DNA from: Aalborgiella sp031390045
GTDB taxonomy: Bacteria > Pseudomonadota > Gammaproteobacteria > Burkholderiales > Burkholderiaceae_C
Direction: 5' to 3'
NCBI GenBank assembly: GCA_031390045.1
Contig: JANMTB010000007.1
Span: 1-51,086, forward strand
Length of the DNA stretch: 51,086 bases
The position numbers were made by a program, and so were the translations under genes. The stretch's first letter is position 1. Each line of letters opens with the position of its first letter. Positions 26,987-34,602 of the stretch are shown piece by piece. A model generated the notes under the pieces. It made no database searches, was not told the DNA's origin, and saw only the letters and a list, made by a program, of their open reading frames with translations.

Positions 26987-28299
26987 AAGAAATTGTGGAT
27001 AAAGCTAAAAAATTAGGTAAATCGGTCGCCATCATTGGCGGTGGCCCAGCGGGGCTGATGGCTGCACAAGAAGCGGTCAAAGCCGGTTTGCAGGTGGATG
27101 TGTACGACGCCATGCCGTCGGCAGGGCGCAAGTTTTTACTGGCAGGTAAGGGTGGATTGAATTTGACACATTCAGAGGCGGCTGTGCCGTTTGTGTCACG
27201 TTATGGTGCACGAAGCAGTGAGATTGGGCCACTACTTGAACAATTTGGCGCTGCTGAGGTGCAAACCTGGGCGCATGGGCTGGGTGTGGAGACATTTGTG
27301 GGGTCGTCTGGGCGGGTGTTTCCAAAGGACATGAAGGCTGCGCCGCTGCTGCGGGCTTGGCTGCATCAGTTGCGTGTTGCTGGGGTGCGGTTTCATATGC
27401 GGCATCGGTGGCTGGGTTGGGCAGAATCAACGCAAGCTGTTGCAGGTGGGCCTGAACATGGACACGCTTTGCAGTTTGCAACGCCAGCAGGCAATATCAC
27501 CGTGCATTCTGATGCAGTGGTTTTGGCGCTGGGTGGTGGTAGCTGGGCGCGGTTAGGGTCGGATGGCGCTTGGGTGCCTGTGTTGCAGCAGCAGGGCGTG
27601 AAAGTGAAACCGCTTTTACCGTCAAACTGCGGGTTTGATGTGGGCTGGAGTGCGTATTTTGCGGAGAAGTATGCCGGGCTGCCATTCAAAACTGTGGCCA
27701 TATCTGTGCCGTCAGCTATGACTTCAATGAGTAATTCAGTGCCACGTTTTCAAAAGCAAGGCGAGTTTGTTGCGACAAGTACCGGCGTCGAAGGCAGCTT
27801 GGTTTACGCTGCATCGAGCTGGTTGCGCGATGATATTGCAGCCAATGGCAGTGCAACTTTTTACCTTGATTTACTGCCTGACAGAACCGCAGAGCAGGTA
27901 TTGACCGAAGTGCGACATCCGCGGGGTTCGCGTTCATTGGTGAGTCATTTGAAAAGTCGATTGAAACTTGATGGCATCAAAGTGGCGTTGCTCTATGAAA
28001 TACTTGGCAAAGATGCTATGAATGATGTAGCAGCTTTAGCCGCGGGTATCAAAGCTTTGCCGATTACTTTGATATCCGCTCGTCCGATTGACGAAGCGAT
28101 CAGCAGTGCAGGCGGTGTGACATTTGAGGGTATGAATACCGTGCTAATGTTGCAGCCAACAAAAAAGCTGGCTGCCGGCGTATTTTGTGCAGGTGAAATG
28201 CTGGACTGGGAGGCTGCTACCGGTGGCTATTTGTTGACCGCGTGTTTGGCCAGTGGTTTTGCAGCGGGTCAGGGTGTATCTCAGTTTTTAGCGGATTAG
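26983..28299 (+). CDS. BaiN/HI0933-family NAD(P)/FAD-dependent flavoprotein
   Basis: A 438-residue flavin-binding oxidoreductase of the HI0933-like family. The dinucleotide-binding site is VAIIGGGPAGLMAAQEAVKAG; then comes GRKFLLAGKGGLNLTHSE, the family hallmark. A second conserved block lies near the C-terminus: AAGVFCAGEMLDWEAATGGY, closing the FAD site. Substrates of this family are poorly known; BaiN acts on bile-acid intermediates and others are annotated as aminoacetone oxidase-like. The frame begins with TTG 26983, overlapping the stop of the helicase gene; GTG 26995 is an alternative. The overlap suggests it is co-transcribed with the AddAB-like genes, though a functional link is not evident. 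Confidence 0.87.
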   Translation: MKEIVDKAKKLGKSVAIIGGGPAGLMAAQEAVKAGLQVDVYDAMPSAGRKFLLAGKGGLNLTHSEAAVPFVSRYGARSSEIGPLLEQFGAAEVQTWAHGLGVETFVGSSGRVFPKDMKAAPLLRAWLHQLRVAGVRFHMRHRWLGWAESTQAVAGGPEHGHALQFATPAGNITVHSDAVVLALGGGSWARLGSDGAWVPVLQQQGVKVKPLLPSNCGFDVGWSAYFAEKYAGLPFKTVAISVPSAMTSMSNSVPRFQKQGEFVATSTGVEGSLVYAASSWLRDDIAANGSATFYLDLLPDRTAEQVLTEVRHPRGSRSLVSHLKSRLKLDGIKVALLYEILGKDAMNDVAALAAGIKALPITLISARPIDEAISSAGGVTFEGMNTVLMLQPTKKLAAGVFCAGEMLDWEAATGGYLLTACLASGFAAGQGVSQFLAD

Positions 28300-28317
28300 T
28301 TGGACTACTCTGTCCCA

Positions 28318-29325
28318 CTAGCGTCTAACCTGTAATGCACCAGGGTTGACGATATTGGTCGGCGTGCCTTTGACGAAATTGAGGATGTTGTCAAAGGCGG
28401 CGCTGAAATACATTTCGTACGTGTCTTGCTCGACGTAGCCAATGTGCGGCGTGCAGATACAGTTTTCTAAGCGCAACAAGGCTTGACCTTGCAGCACCGG
28501 CTCGGTTTCAAACACGTCAACCGCCGCCATACCCGGGCGGCCACGGTTAAGGGCGGAAATCAGGGCATCAGGTTCAATCAGCTCTGCTCGAGACGTGTTG
28601 ACCAGCAGCGCTGTTGGCTTCATCAATGACAACAATTGCGATGTGACCAAGCCGCGAGTTTCGTCGTGCAAGCGCAGGTGCAAGGAGAGCACATCACATG
28701 AGGAAAAGAAAGCTTCAGCCGATGTGGCAGACGCGAAGCCATCGTTTCTGGCTTTTTGGCGCGATTCTTCACTGCCCCAAACGATGACGTTCATGCCAAA
28801 TGCGCGTCCATACCCTGCAACCAATTGACCGATTTTGCCGTAGCCCCAAATGCCGAGGTTGCGCCCCATCAGGGTCAAACCAAGTCCAAAATTAGGCGGC
28901 ATGGCCGTTGTTTTCAGCCCCGATTGCTGCCAACCACCGTGTTTGAGGGTGGCAATGTATTGCGGCAACCGACGCATAGCTGCCATAATGAGCGCCCACG
29001 TCATTTCAGCAGGCGCAATAGGTGAGCCAACGCCATCGGCCACGGCAACGCCGCGCTCCGTGCAGGCACTCACGTCAAGATGTGTGCCAACTTTACCAGT
29101 TTGTACGATCAGCTTGAGTTTGGGTAACTTTTCGATCAGCTGTCGATTCATCTGCGTGCGCTCGCGAATCAGCACAATGATGTCAGCATCTTTCAAACGA
29201 AGCGACAGTTGCCCAACACCTTTGACAGTGTTGGTATAAACCTTGGCATTGAAAGCATCTAATTTGGCCGCACAGGGCAATTTACGCACGGCATCTTGGT
29301 AGTCGTCTAGGATCACAATATTCAT
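28318..29325 (-). CDS. D-2-hydroxyacid dehydrogenase family protein
   Basis: A 335-residue NAD(P)-dependent dehydrogenase of the SerA/D-isomer-specific 2-hydroxyacid type. It has the Rossmann motif LGIWGYGKIGQLVAGYG, with an N-terminal substrate domain beginning MNIVILDDYQDAV. The catalytic residues are in place: R in LLVNTSRAEL, E in FETEPVLQ and H in TPHIGYVE. The start at 29325 was chosen because the homologous domain begins there; the frame extends upstream without good matches. The substrate cannot be inferred, and no adjacent pathway gene helps. It is convergent with the flavoprotein gene, 18 bases apart. The 160 bases before it (29326-29486) hold nothing I can name. Confidence 0.85.
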   Translation of the reverse strand: MNIVILDDYQDAVRKLPCAAKLDAFNAKVYTNTVKGVGQLSLRLKDADIIVLIRERTQMNRQLIEKLPKLKLIVQTGKVGTHLDVSACTERGVAVADGVGSPIAPAEMTWALIMAAMRRLPQYIATLKHGGWQQSGLKTTAMPPNFGLGLTLMGRNLGIWGYGKIGQLVAGYGRAFGMNVIVWGSEESRQKARNDGFASATSAEAFFSSCDVLSLHLRLHDETRGLVTSQLLSLMKPTALLVNTSRAELIEPDALISALNRGRPGMAAVDVFETEPVLQGQALLRLENCICTPHIGYVEQDTYEMYFSAAFDNILNFVKGTPTNIVNPGALQVRR

Positions 29326-29486
29326 GCTGATATTGTGCCTAAATCTAGTCAAATAATTCGAGTCGCAGTCAAGTTTACTTAATATTGTGTAACTACTGTC
29401 GGTGTTAAATGACCAATCGCGACCATTCATAGGTGCAAATTAATCAAGTAATCTTGAAAATTGAAGCCCGAGACTCGAACTAAGTA

Positions 29487-30098
29487 TTACTTAGAAAATT
29501 TAATTTTAGCGGCTGAGAGGCAACTAGATTTAGCGTCGTCAGCAAGTGAAGCACATTGTTGAGTAGCTACTTTGTAATCGGCGTCCATTTTGGTTTGTGC
29601 ATCATCAACTTTTGCTTCATTGATTTGTTTGCCCATTTTGATATCAGCCAACGTTTTAGTGTGGATAGCTTTTGCTTCTGTACGGCAAGTTGTTTTTGGT
29701 GTACCCGACAAATCATCGCATTTTTCTTTTGCTACGTTATAATTCGCATCTGATTTGACGGTTGCCACTTTGACTTTATCAGCTGGTTTGCCTGTGTACG
29801 AAAAAGTTAATTCGGCTTTTGCAATTTTTTCTTTTGCCTTGGCTTCTTCCATACAAATGTCTTTGGCATTGCCAGACTGTTGCTTGCAGATTGTTTTATC
29901 AGCCTTGTATTCGGAGCTCACTCTCGTCTTTGCAGCGCTGAAGTCACTGCTGCTCATCTTCTGTGCTAAAGCGTGAGTGCTAATGGCCAGACTCATTAAC
30001 GATGCAGCCGCCGCTATTGACGCAAATTTGATCCACGCGTGTGTAGGTGAAGAAAAATTTTCGACGTTCGTGCCTAGTGCATGATGTGATACTTTCAT
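29487..30098 (-). CDS. Exported protein with three cysteine-pair repeats, unknown function
   Basis: Not assigned to a family I can name with certainty. A signal peptide is likely (hydrophobic core around WIKFASIAAAASLMSLA, cleavage near ALA-QKM). The mature part is mostly Lys/Ala-rich helix and contains three similar units, each with two cysteines about 12 apart: CKQQSGNAKDIC, CDDLSGTPKTTC and CASLADDAKSSC. In each, an acidic or Asn/Asp-rich turn sits between the cysteines, which suggests a helical hairpin closed by one disulfide per unit. ATG 30098 is preferred over 30110 because GGAGG lies 7 bases upstream. Similar short exported proteins occur in other Burkholderiales as hypotheticals, to my memory. 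Confidence 0.75.
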   Translation of the reverse strand: MKVSHHALGTNVENFSSPTHAWIKFASIAAAASLMSLAISTHALAQKMSSSDFSAAKTRVSSEYKADKTICKQQSGNAKDICMEEAKAKEKIAKAELTFSYTGKPADKVKVATVKSDANYNVAKEKCDDLSGTPKTTCRTEAKAIHTKTLADIKMGKQINEAKVDDAQTKMDADYKVATQQCASLADDAKSSCLSAAKIKFSK

Positions 30099-30167
30099 TG
30101 AAGCCTCCAAAATTACAAAATGGTTATTGAAGAGTTAAGTATCAAATGCGAATGTCAAAAGATATAG

Positions 30168-30202
30168 AGGACAGCACCAACACCAAGCGTAGTTGCTGTC
30201 CT
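30168..30202 (-). terminator. Hairpin after the 86-residue protein gene
   Basis: AGGACAGCA and TGCTGTCCT form a 9-bp perfect stem, extended by further pairs around a short loop. It lies about 25 bases after the stop of the upstream small gene on the minus strand. No long T-run follows, so it may be a processing or weak termination site. Confidence 0.5.
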
Positions 30203-30226
30203 ACAGATTGATTCAGACCTAAAAAC

Positions 30227-30487
30227 TCAAGCTGCCAATCTGTCCAGTTCAGCGCAAACATCAGCCATGCGACCAGAAATAACCATACGACCTGCCATTT
30301 GCGGATTTGCGTCTTTGACGCGAATAACGCGCAAGGGATAAACGTTGCTCGCTGCTACTGCTGGTCGTGCTAGCTCTGGTTTTGTCTGAAGTGACGGTTT
30401 GGTCCAAATACCAAAACCGGCTAAAACGGCACCGAATAAATCGCTTTTAGAGACTTTTGATGAAGCGGAAGAATAATTGAATCCCAT
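30227..30487 (-). CDS. Small conserved-looking protein of unknown function (86 aa)
   Basis: No named domain is recognised. AGGAG sits about 7 bases before the ATG, supporting translation. The N-terminal half has a mildly hydrophobic stretch (DLFGAVLAGFGIWTK) and then a Pro/Ala-rich segment. The C-terminal half, PLRVIRVKDANPQMAGRM and then VISGRMADVCAELDRLAA, looks like a compact conserved motif; I recall similar endings in other Burkholderiales small proteins, but cannot check this. It lies between lexA and the cysteine-repeat gene on the same strand, with about 170 bases back to lexA that show a short GTGAT...ATCAC dyad (30570-30584) and nothing else recognisable. Confidence 0.65.
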   Translation of the reverse strand: MGFNYSSASSKVSKSDLFGAVLAGFGIWTKPSLQTKPELARPAVAASNVYPLRVIRVKDANPQMAGRMVISGRMADVCAELDRLAA

Positions 30488-30658
30488 GTGAAACTCCTAA
30501 ATAGTAGAGGTAATACATAGGCAGGATTGTTAAAAAAATTGCTGCAGCAGGGTGATGTCAGCCCCGCCCGTGATCAAAAATCACAGGTAAAACACGGATA
30601 AACCTCATGTTTAGGCTGCCATACGCCCGCCACCTACTGCGGCAACGGGTGATTGGGG

Positions 30659-31375
30659 TTACATCAAGAAAGTATTGCGGATCAAGCCAACGGCTAGGCC
30701 TTCAATCGCAAACGGCTCTTCAGGGTCAACTGTGATGATTTTGAAATCAGGATTTTCTGGCAACAACTCGATCAAGTTTTGGGTGCGTCTGTAGCGTTTC
30801 ACGGTGACTTCTTCGCCCAAGCGCGCGACGATGATTTGACCATTGCGCGCATCTTTGGCCGACTGCACGGCCAGTAAATCACCGTCCATGATGCCTGCAT
30901 CACGCATGCTCATACCTTTGACCTTCAGCAAATAGTCGGGCTTGCGGGCAAACATGCTGCTCTCAAAACTATAGCTCTGTTCCACATGCTCTTGTGCCAA
31001 AATCGGCGAACCAGCGGCCACGCGGCCAATCAACGGCAACTGCAGCAAACTTTGAAGTGGCAATGTGAATTGCTCTTTGAATTGTTTGGCACGCGATGCA
31101 TTGATCGACTGCAGTGAATCACCTTTGAGACGAATTCCGCGCGATGTACCGCTGACCAGCTCAATCGCGCCCTTGCGCGCAAGTGCTTTCAAATGCTCTT
31201 CAGAAGCGTTAGCAGATTTGAAACCCAACTCTGTCGCAATTTCAGCACGTGTTGGTGGTGAACCTGTACGGGCAATCGCGTTTTGAATCAATTCCAAAAT
31301 TTGCTGCTGGCGCGCTGTTAACTTGATGGTGAACTTGTCACTGAAACTTGGCATGTCGCTAGAGGTATTGCTCAT
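30659..31375 (-). CDS. lexA: SOS repressor LexA
   Basis: LexA represses SOS genes and cleaves itself when RecA filaments form. The winged-helix domain begins LTARQQQILELIQNAI and includes the recognition region PPTRAEIATELGFKSANASEEHLKALARKG. The autocleavage site is Ala-Gly in RVAAGSPI; the catalytic serine lies in KGMSMRDAGI and the lysine in VTVKRYRR. About 18 residues precede the usual N-terminus. Two adjacent ATGs exist (31378, 31375); the second is preferred because CAGGAG is then spaced 5 bases. Upstream are two good and one weak LexA boxes overlapping a clear promoter, so autoregulation is almost certain. Confidence 0.97.
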   Translation of the reverse strand: MSNTSSDMPSFSDKFTIKLTARQQQILELIQNAIARTGSPPTRAEIATELGFKSANASEEHLKALARKGAIELVSGTSRGIRLKGDSLQSINASRAKQFKEQFTLPLQSLLQLPLIGRVAAGSPILAQEHVEQSYSFESSMFARKPDYLLKVKGMSMRDAGIMDGDLLAVQSAKDARNGQIIVARLGEEVTVKRYRRTQNLIELLPENPDFKIITVDPEEPFAIEGLAVGLIRNTFLM

Positions 31376-31390
31376 CATGGCTCCTGAAAG

Positions 31391-31406
31391 TTGTAGAAAA
31401 ATACAA
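31391..31406. promoter_or_regulatory. Possible third, weak LexA box
   Basis: TTGT-N8-ACAA differs from CTGT-N8-ACAG by the outer base on each side. It lies between the lexA start and the two stronger boxes and is symmetrical, but the T/A-rich context makes chance likely. Confidence 0.35.
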
Positions 31407-31414
31407 TCGTTTTG

Positions 31415-31430
31415 CTGTCATTTTGAACAG
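31415..31430. promoter_or_regulatory. LexA box 1 (SOS operator)
   Basis: A perfect CTGT-N8-ACAG (spacer CATTTTGA). It is located just downstream of the predicted lexA -10 on the minus strand, so binding would cover the transcription start. Confidence 0.9.
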
Positions 31431-31432
31431 TT

Positions 31433-31461
31433 ACTGTATTTTTAACCAGTTTTGTATGCAA
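31433..31461 (-). promoter_or_regulatory. Predicted lexA promoter
   Basis: On the minus strand TTGCAT (31456-31461) and TACAGT (31433-31438) are separated by 17 bases. The arrangement with LexA box 2 inside and box 1 just after the -10 is what an autorepressed promoter would look like. Confidence 0.65.
31434..31449. promoter_or_regulatory. LexA box 2 (SOS operator)
   Basis: CTGT-N8-CCAG, one mismatch from consensus, with the start 19 bases from box 1. It overlaps the predicted -10 and spacer of the lexA promoter. Tandem boxes at lexA are also found in E. coli. Confidence 0.8.
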
Positions 31462-31587
31462 TGCAAGCTTTTTTTGCGAATTAATCAAAATAAATAGCAA
31501 AAGACAAGCCCGCTGCTTAGTAAATACCCAAAAAACCTGTCGACAAATTTCAAACAAACTTCATAAAAGCTTTAAAAAAGCTTCAAA

Positions 31588-32640
31588 ATGCAGTCCATGA
31601 ATCCAGAAAACAGCAAAAAAATCGTCATTCTAGGTACTGGTGGGACCATCGCGGGCAAATCAGACCTTGCTAGCGACAATGTGGGCTACGTCGCCTCACA
31701 AATCGGCGTTGAACAGCTATTAGCGGCTATTACCTCCTTGGTAGGTAAAGTGGGCGCATTGGAGGGTAAAGCCTCATACGGTGGCTGTGAGCTGGTTTGT
31801 GAGCAGGTCTCGCAAATTGACAGCAAAGACATGAATTTCACGGTTTGGCAGCGTTTGCAGGCGCGTTGTCAGCATTGGTTAGCGCAAGAATCCGTCGTAG
31901 GAATCGTTATCACCCATGGCACGGATACGCTGGAGGAAACCGCGTTTTTCTTGCATTGCGCTCTTGAGACCGATAAACCCGTGGTTTTAACCTGCGCCAT
32001 GCGCCCAGCTACCGCGCTTGTACCCGATGGACCGCAGAATTTGCTCGATGCTTTGGCTGTTGCTTCTGGCGATTACAAAAAAGGCGGAATAAGTGGCGTT
32101 GTAGCTGTCTGTGCAGGCGTCATTCACAGCGCCGTGGATGTGCAAAAAGTGCATAACTACCGCTTGGACGCCTTCAGTTCAGGCGATGCAGGCGCTTTAG
32201 GTTATGTGAAAGAGGGAAAACTTGATATTTATCGTAAATATGAGATTAATTCACGTATAAACGTTGTATTTATTGACTCAGCAGCTACGAATAATATAGC
32301 AAATTTAGTATCTTCATTTCAAGATTTACCTCGTGTAGAGATCGTTTTAAACCATTCAGGCGCAACTGGTGCCATCGTAGACGCTTTGCTTACGCAACGT
32401 AATACTGCCACATCAAACAAACTCGCTGGCATCGTCGTCGCAGCTACCGGCAACGGCACGATCAGCAAAGAATTAGAAATCGCGCTTCAGAAAGCAGAAA
32501 CAGCTGGCGTGACCGTTTGGCGCAGCACGCGTTGTGCTTTTGGGGCATTGGTCGGTAAAGCAGATGCACAGTTTGGTGATTCTGGAGGCTTGTCACCCGT
32601 CAAGGCGCGGATTGCATTGATGTTGCAGTTGGTTGTGTGA
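31588..32640 (+). CDS. Asparaginase/glutaminase-family amidohydrolase
   Basis: Hydrolyses L-asparagine to aspartate and ammonia. The two threonine motifs of the family are present: ILGTGGTIAGKS (catalytic Thr of the first triad) and VVGIVITHGTDTLEETAFFL (second Thr, Asp). No signal peptide is seen, so a cytosolic enzyme is expected. Length 350 is somewhat above normal. A repeat copy, in frame as INVVFIDSAATNNIAN, accounts for a stretch in the linker between the two domains (after GYVKEGKLDIYRKYE). The ATG at 31588 has no obvious ribosome site; 31597 is the next in-frame ATG. It is divergent from lexA and might share its regulation, though its own promoter is not clear. Confidence 0.9.
   Translation: MQSMNPENSKKIVILGTGGTIAGKSDLASDNVGYVASQIGVEQLLAAITSLVGKVGALEGKASYGGCELVCEQVSQIDSKDMNFTVWQRLQARCQHWLAQESVVGIVITHGTDTLEETAFFLHCALETDKPVVLTCAMRPATALVPDGPQNLLDALAVASGDYKKGGISGVVAVCAGVIHSAVDVQKVHNYRLDAFSSGDAGALGYVKEGKLDIYRKYEINSRINVVFIDSAATNNIANLVSSFQDLPRVEIVLNHSGATGAIVDALLTQRNTATSNKLAGIVVAATGNGTISKELEIALQKAETAGVTVWRSTRCAFGALVGKADAQFGDSGGLSPVKARIALMLQLVV
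32252..32301 (+). repeat. Dispersed element copy 8 (in-frame inside asparaginase gene)
   Basis: ACGTTGTATTTATTGACTCA followed by GCAGCTACGAATAATATAGC resembles copy 4 most closely (shared TATTTATTGACTCAG). The 5' end has decayed. It is read as NVVFIDSAATNNIAN, the same sense frame as copies 6 and 7. Confidence 0.7.
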
Positions 32641-32656
32641 GAAATAAATTGCAGAA

Positions 32657-33994
32657 TTAACGACCAAATATGCCCTTAAGCAAGCCGCCCACACCCGGGA
32701 TTGGTAGCCCTAACAATCCGCCACTTTCTGCAGGCGCATCAGCTTGACCTGCAGGTGCATTGGCTGCATTGGAATTGCCAGAGTTCGAGTTCGCTGGGTT
32801 GCGGCGTCGCGAGTTATTGGCGTTTTCTTCACCGCCTAAACTGGCCATAGCGTGTGATTTGAGGCGAATTCTGACGGCCCATTCCTGGTTCCAGGGTGTT
32901 TTTAAATCGCTTGGCCGAGGTGGGTGAACAATATAGCTGTCGCCCCCAAAAGCCACCATCTGCGCCATCGCGCCGCCACTGACTCGACCACCGTCTTTCG
33001 CTGCAAAGATGCCCTGTGGAACCGCGCAGCTCGTAGTCGTGGGTTGTAGCAATACGCGGTCACGTAACCAGCTGTCGATGGTGCTGTTGGGCAAATAATC
33101 CATCAAACCCATGCCTGCATCGGCGCTTTCAGAACTAGACCACAGAACCATCTCATTGCTATTGCTTGCAAAAGCACTGATGAAGTAAGCTTTGGCTTGG
33201 TTCAAGCTTTGCCAATTGAGCTTGATACTGACGGTTGGGTTGCCACTAGACTGCAACTCGATAGCTGGCATGATGTCTTGCGCTTGGTTCAAGGTAAAGC
33301 GCATCGACGCAGGTATGCCATCACCGACTAGCTGATGTTCACCAGTCAACGAGCTATCTTTGCTCAAATTAACGGTGTTTTTATCGTTGGGGTAAACAGC
33401 ATGCCGTTCGGTTGTTCGCACACTTTGGTCTGGGGCAAAACGACCTGAAAAAGCGCTGCCAAATTTGGTCATATCACCGCCTAGGTCGATGATGCGAGGC
33501 TGTCCAGAGCGCACGGTTTCGCTGCAACCCCAATAAATCAAGATGCGGCCTTTGGGGCGCTCCATGTTTTGTGGCAACTCGCGGTCGTCGCTGCTGCGCA
33601 TGGCTGTAACTCGAATGGGCGGCACCAGAGGCAATTTATCGCCCATTTTCATAGCTGCAGGAATTGCTTGACTGACTTCGATGGCGGGTTTGGTGTTGTT
33701 CATAAACGCAATATCAATCACACGGCTGGGCATCATTGAAAACGTACGCGATTGGCCATAAGTTTTCAAAGCGCCTCCTAAGCTCGCATTGCCTGAAGCC
33801 GCACCTACCAGTCCGCCGAATAAACTGCCGCCAGCACCCATACTTTCCATGTCAGGCATACCCGCAAAACTACTGGTGGATACATCCATCCACAAATTGA
33901 CGGGTGCTGGGCGCACCACTTGCTGCTGCGCAATGGTTGTCGTGCAAAGCACACTTAGTGCGCTTGTCATAAGGGTTTTTTGAAGTGTATGCAT
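32657..33994 (-). CDS. Large secreted protein of unknown function
   Basis: No named family is recognised. The 445-residue product has a typical signal peptide (MHTLQKTLMTSALSVLCTTT, cleavage around IAQQQ). Glycine-rich segments appear near the start (GAGGSLFGGLVGAASGNASLGG), and a low-complexity Asn/Ala/Gly tail ends with GLPIPGVGGLLKGIFGR. The middle contains RILIYWGCSETVRSGQP and KLNWQSLNQAKAYFISAF, which look like conserved beta-rich blocks; I recall similar hypothetical exported proteins in Xanthomonas and Burkholderiales. An AGGAG lies 11 bases before the ATG, a bit far. Its 3' end converges on the asparaginase gene, 16 bases apart. Function cannot be inferred. Confidence 0.75.
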   Translation of the reverse strand: MHTLQKTLMTSALSVLCTTTIAQQQVVRPAPVNLWMDVSTSSFAGMPDMESMGAGGSLFGGLVGAASGNASLGGALKTYGQSRTFSMMPSRVIDIAFMNNTKPAIEVSQAIPAAMKMGDKLPLVPPIRVTAMRSSDDRELPQNMERPKGRILIYWGCSETVRSGQPRIIDLGGDMTKFGSAFSGRFAPDQSVRTTERHAVYPNDKNTVNLSKDSSLTGEHQLVGDGIPASMRFTLNQAQDIMPAIELQSSGNPTVSIKLNWQSLNQAKAYFISAFASNSNEMVLWSSSESADAGMGLMDYLPNSTIDSWLRDRVLLQPTTTSCAVPQGIFAAKDGGRVSGGAMAQMVAFGGDSYIVHPPRPSDLKTPWNQEWAVRIRLKSHAMASLGGEENANNSRRRNPANSNSGNSNAANAPAGQADAPAESGGLLGLPIPGVGGLLKGIFGR

Positions 33995-34088
33995 GGCAAC
34001 ATGTACTCCTATAAATGAAAACTTTTAGTTCAAATTAAGTAACTCCACAATTATCATAGTCTCGGTATATCAAAAGATAAAGGTAATA

Positions 34089-34541
34089 TTACCAACGAAT
34101 CCCAATCTTCTGAAACAACATACTCAGCACAAACAAGGGTCCAACCCACAGATACTTTATATCTTCAAAAAACGATGGTTTTTTGCCTTCTATTTTATGG
34201 CCTATGAACTGGATGATCCACGCGCCTACAAAGATCACCGATGAGGTTTGCCAAACCTTGTCGCCCATGAGAGTGATGCACCAAAAGAGCAGGACGGCCC
34301 AGACGATCATGGCGATTAAAAAACCCGTTGAAAGCCGAGCGTAATAGACCATGCTTGCCGCCATGAAAGCGAAAGCCACCCACGGATGAAGGGCATACAA
34401 GAGGCCAACGATGCTGAGCATGATTAGCGGAATAGCGAAGAAATGAATCAACTCATTCGTCGAATTTTTGTGGCTGCTGCCGTAGTGGGCGAGCAGGGCG
34501 TCGATTTTGCGGTCTTTGGTATTCATGGTAGGTGTATTCAT
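34089..34541 (-). CDS. Mpo1-like (DUF962) membrane protein
   Basis: A 150-residue integral membrane protein with about four hydrophobic helices. Hallmarks of the family to which yeast 2-hydroxy fatty acid dioxygenase Mpo1 belongs are present: NELIHFFAIPLIMLSIVG and IIQFIGHKIEGKKPSFFEDI, including the histidines that bind iron in Mpo1. In bacteria the role is not established; alpha-oxidation of hydroxy fatty acids is possible. GGGGA lies 7 bases before ATG 34541, favouring this start. The stop overlaps a perfect 12-bp palindrome (GGTAATATTACC at 34082-34093). Neighbours do not suggest a pathway. Confidence 0.85.
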   Translation of the reverse strand: MNTPTMNTKDRKIDALLAHYGSSHKNSTNELIHFFAIPLIMLSIVGLLYALHPWVAFAFMAASMVYYARLSTGFLIAMIVWAVLLFWCITLMGDKVWQTSSVIFVGAWIIQFIGHKIEGKKPSFFEDIKYLWVGPLFVLSMLFQKIGIRW

Positions 34542-34602
34542 TCGTTTTTCCCCTATTTCTTTAGTTTTATGTCTTCTTTTCTATTCTCAACTCATTGTAG
34601 TT

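Noticed and set aside
28160..28200. GCCGGCGTATTT at the end of the flavoprotein gene, matching the repeat core
   Set aside because: It encodes the conserved AAGVFCAGE block of the HI0933 family and lacks the ATTGCC and GCTAT parts, so the match is by protein constraint.
29462..29485. On the minus strand, TTCGAGTCTCGGGC resembling a tRNA T-arm (tRNA remnant or attachment site)
   Set aside because: The stem bases do not pair properly, there is no anticodon or acceptor arm, and it abuts a stop codon; chance is more likely.
34082..34093. Perfect 12-bp palindrome GGTAATATTACC
   Set aside because: It overlaps a stop codon at a gene end, is isolated, and AT-rich palindromes of this size are common; kept only as a remark.
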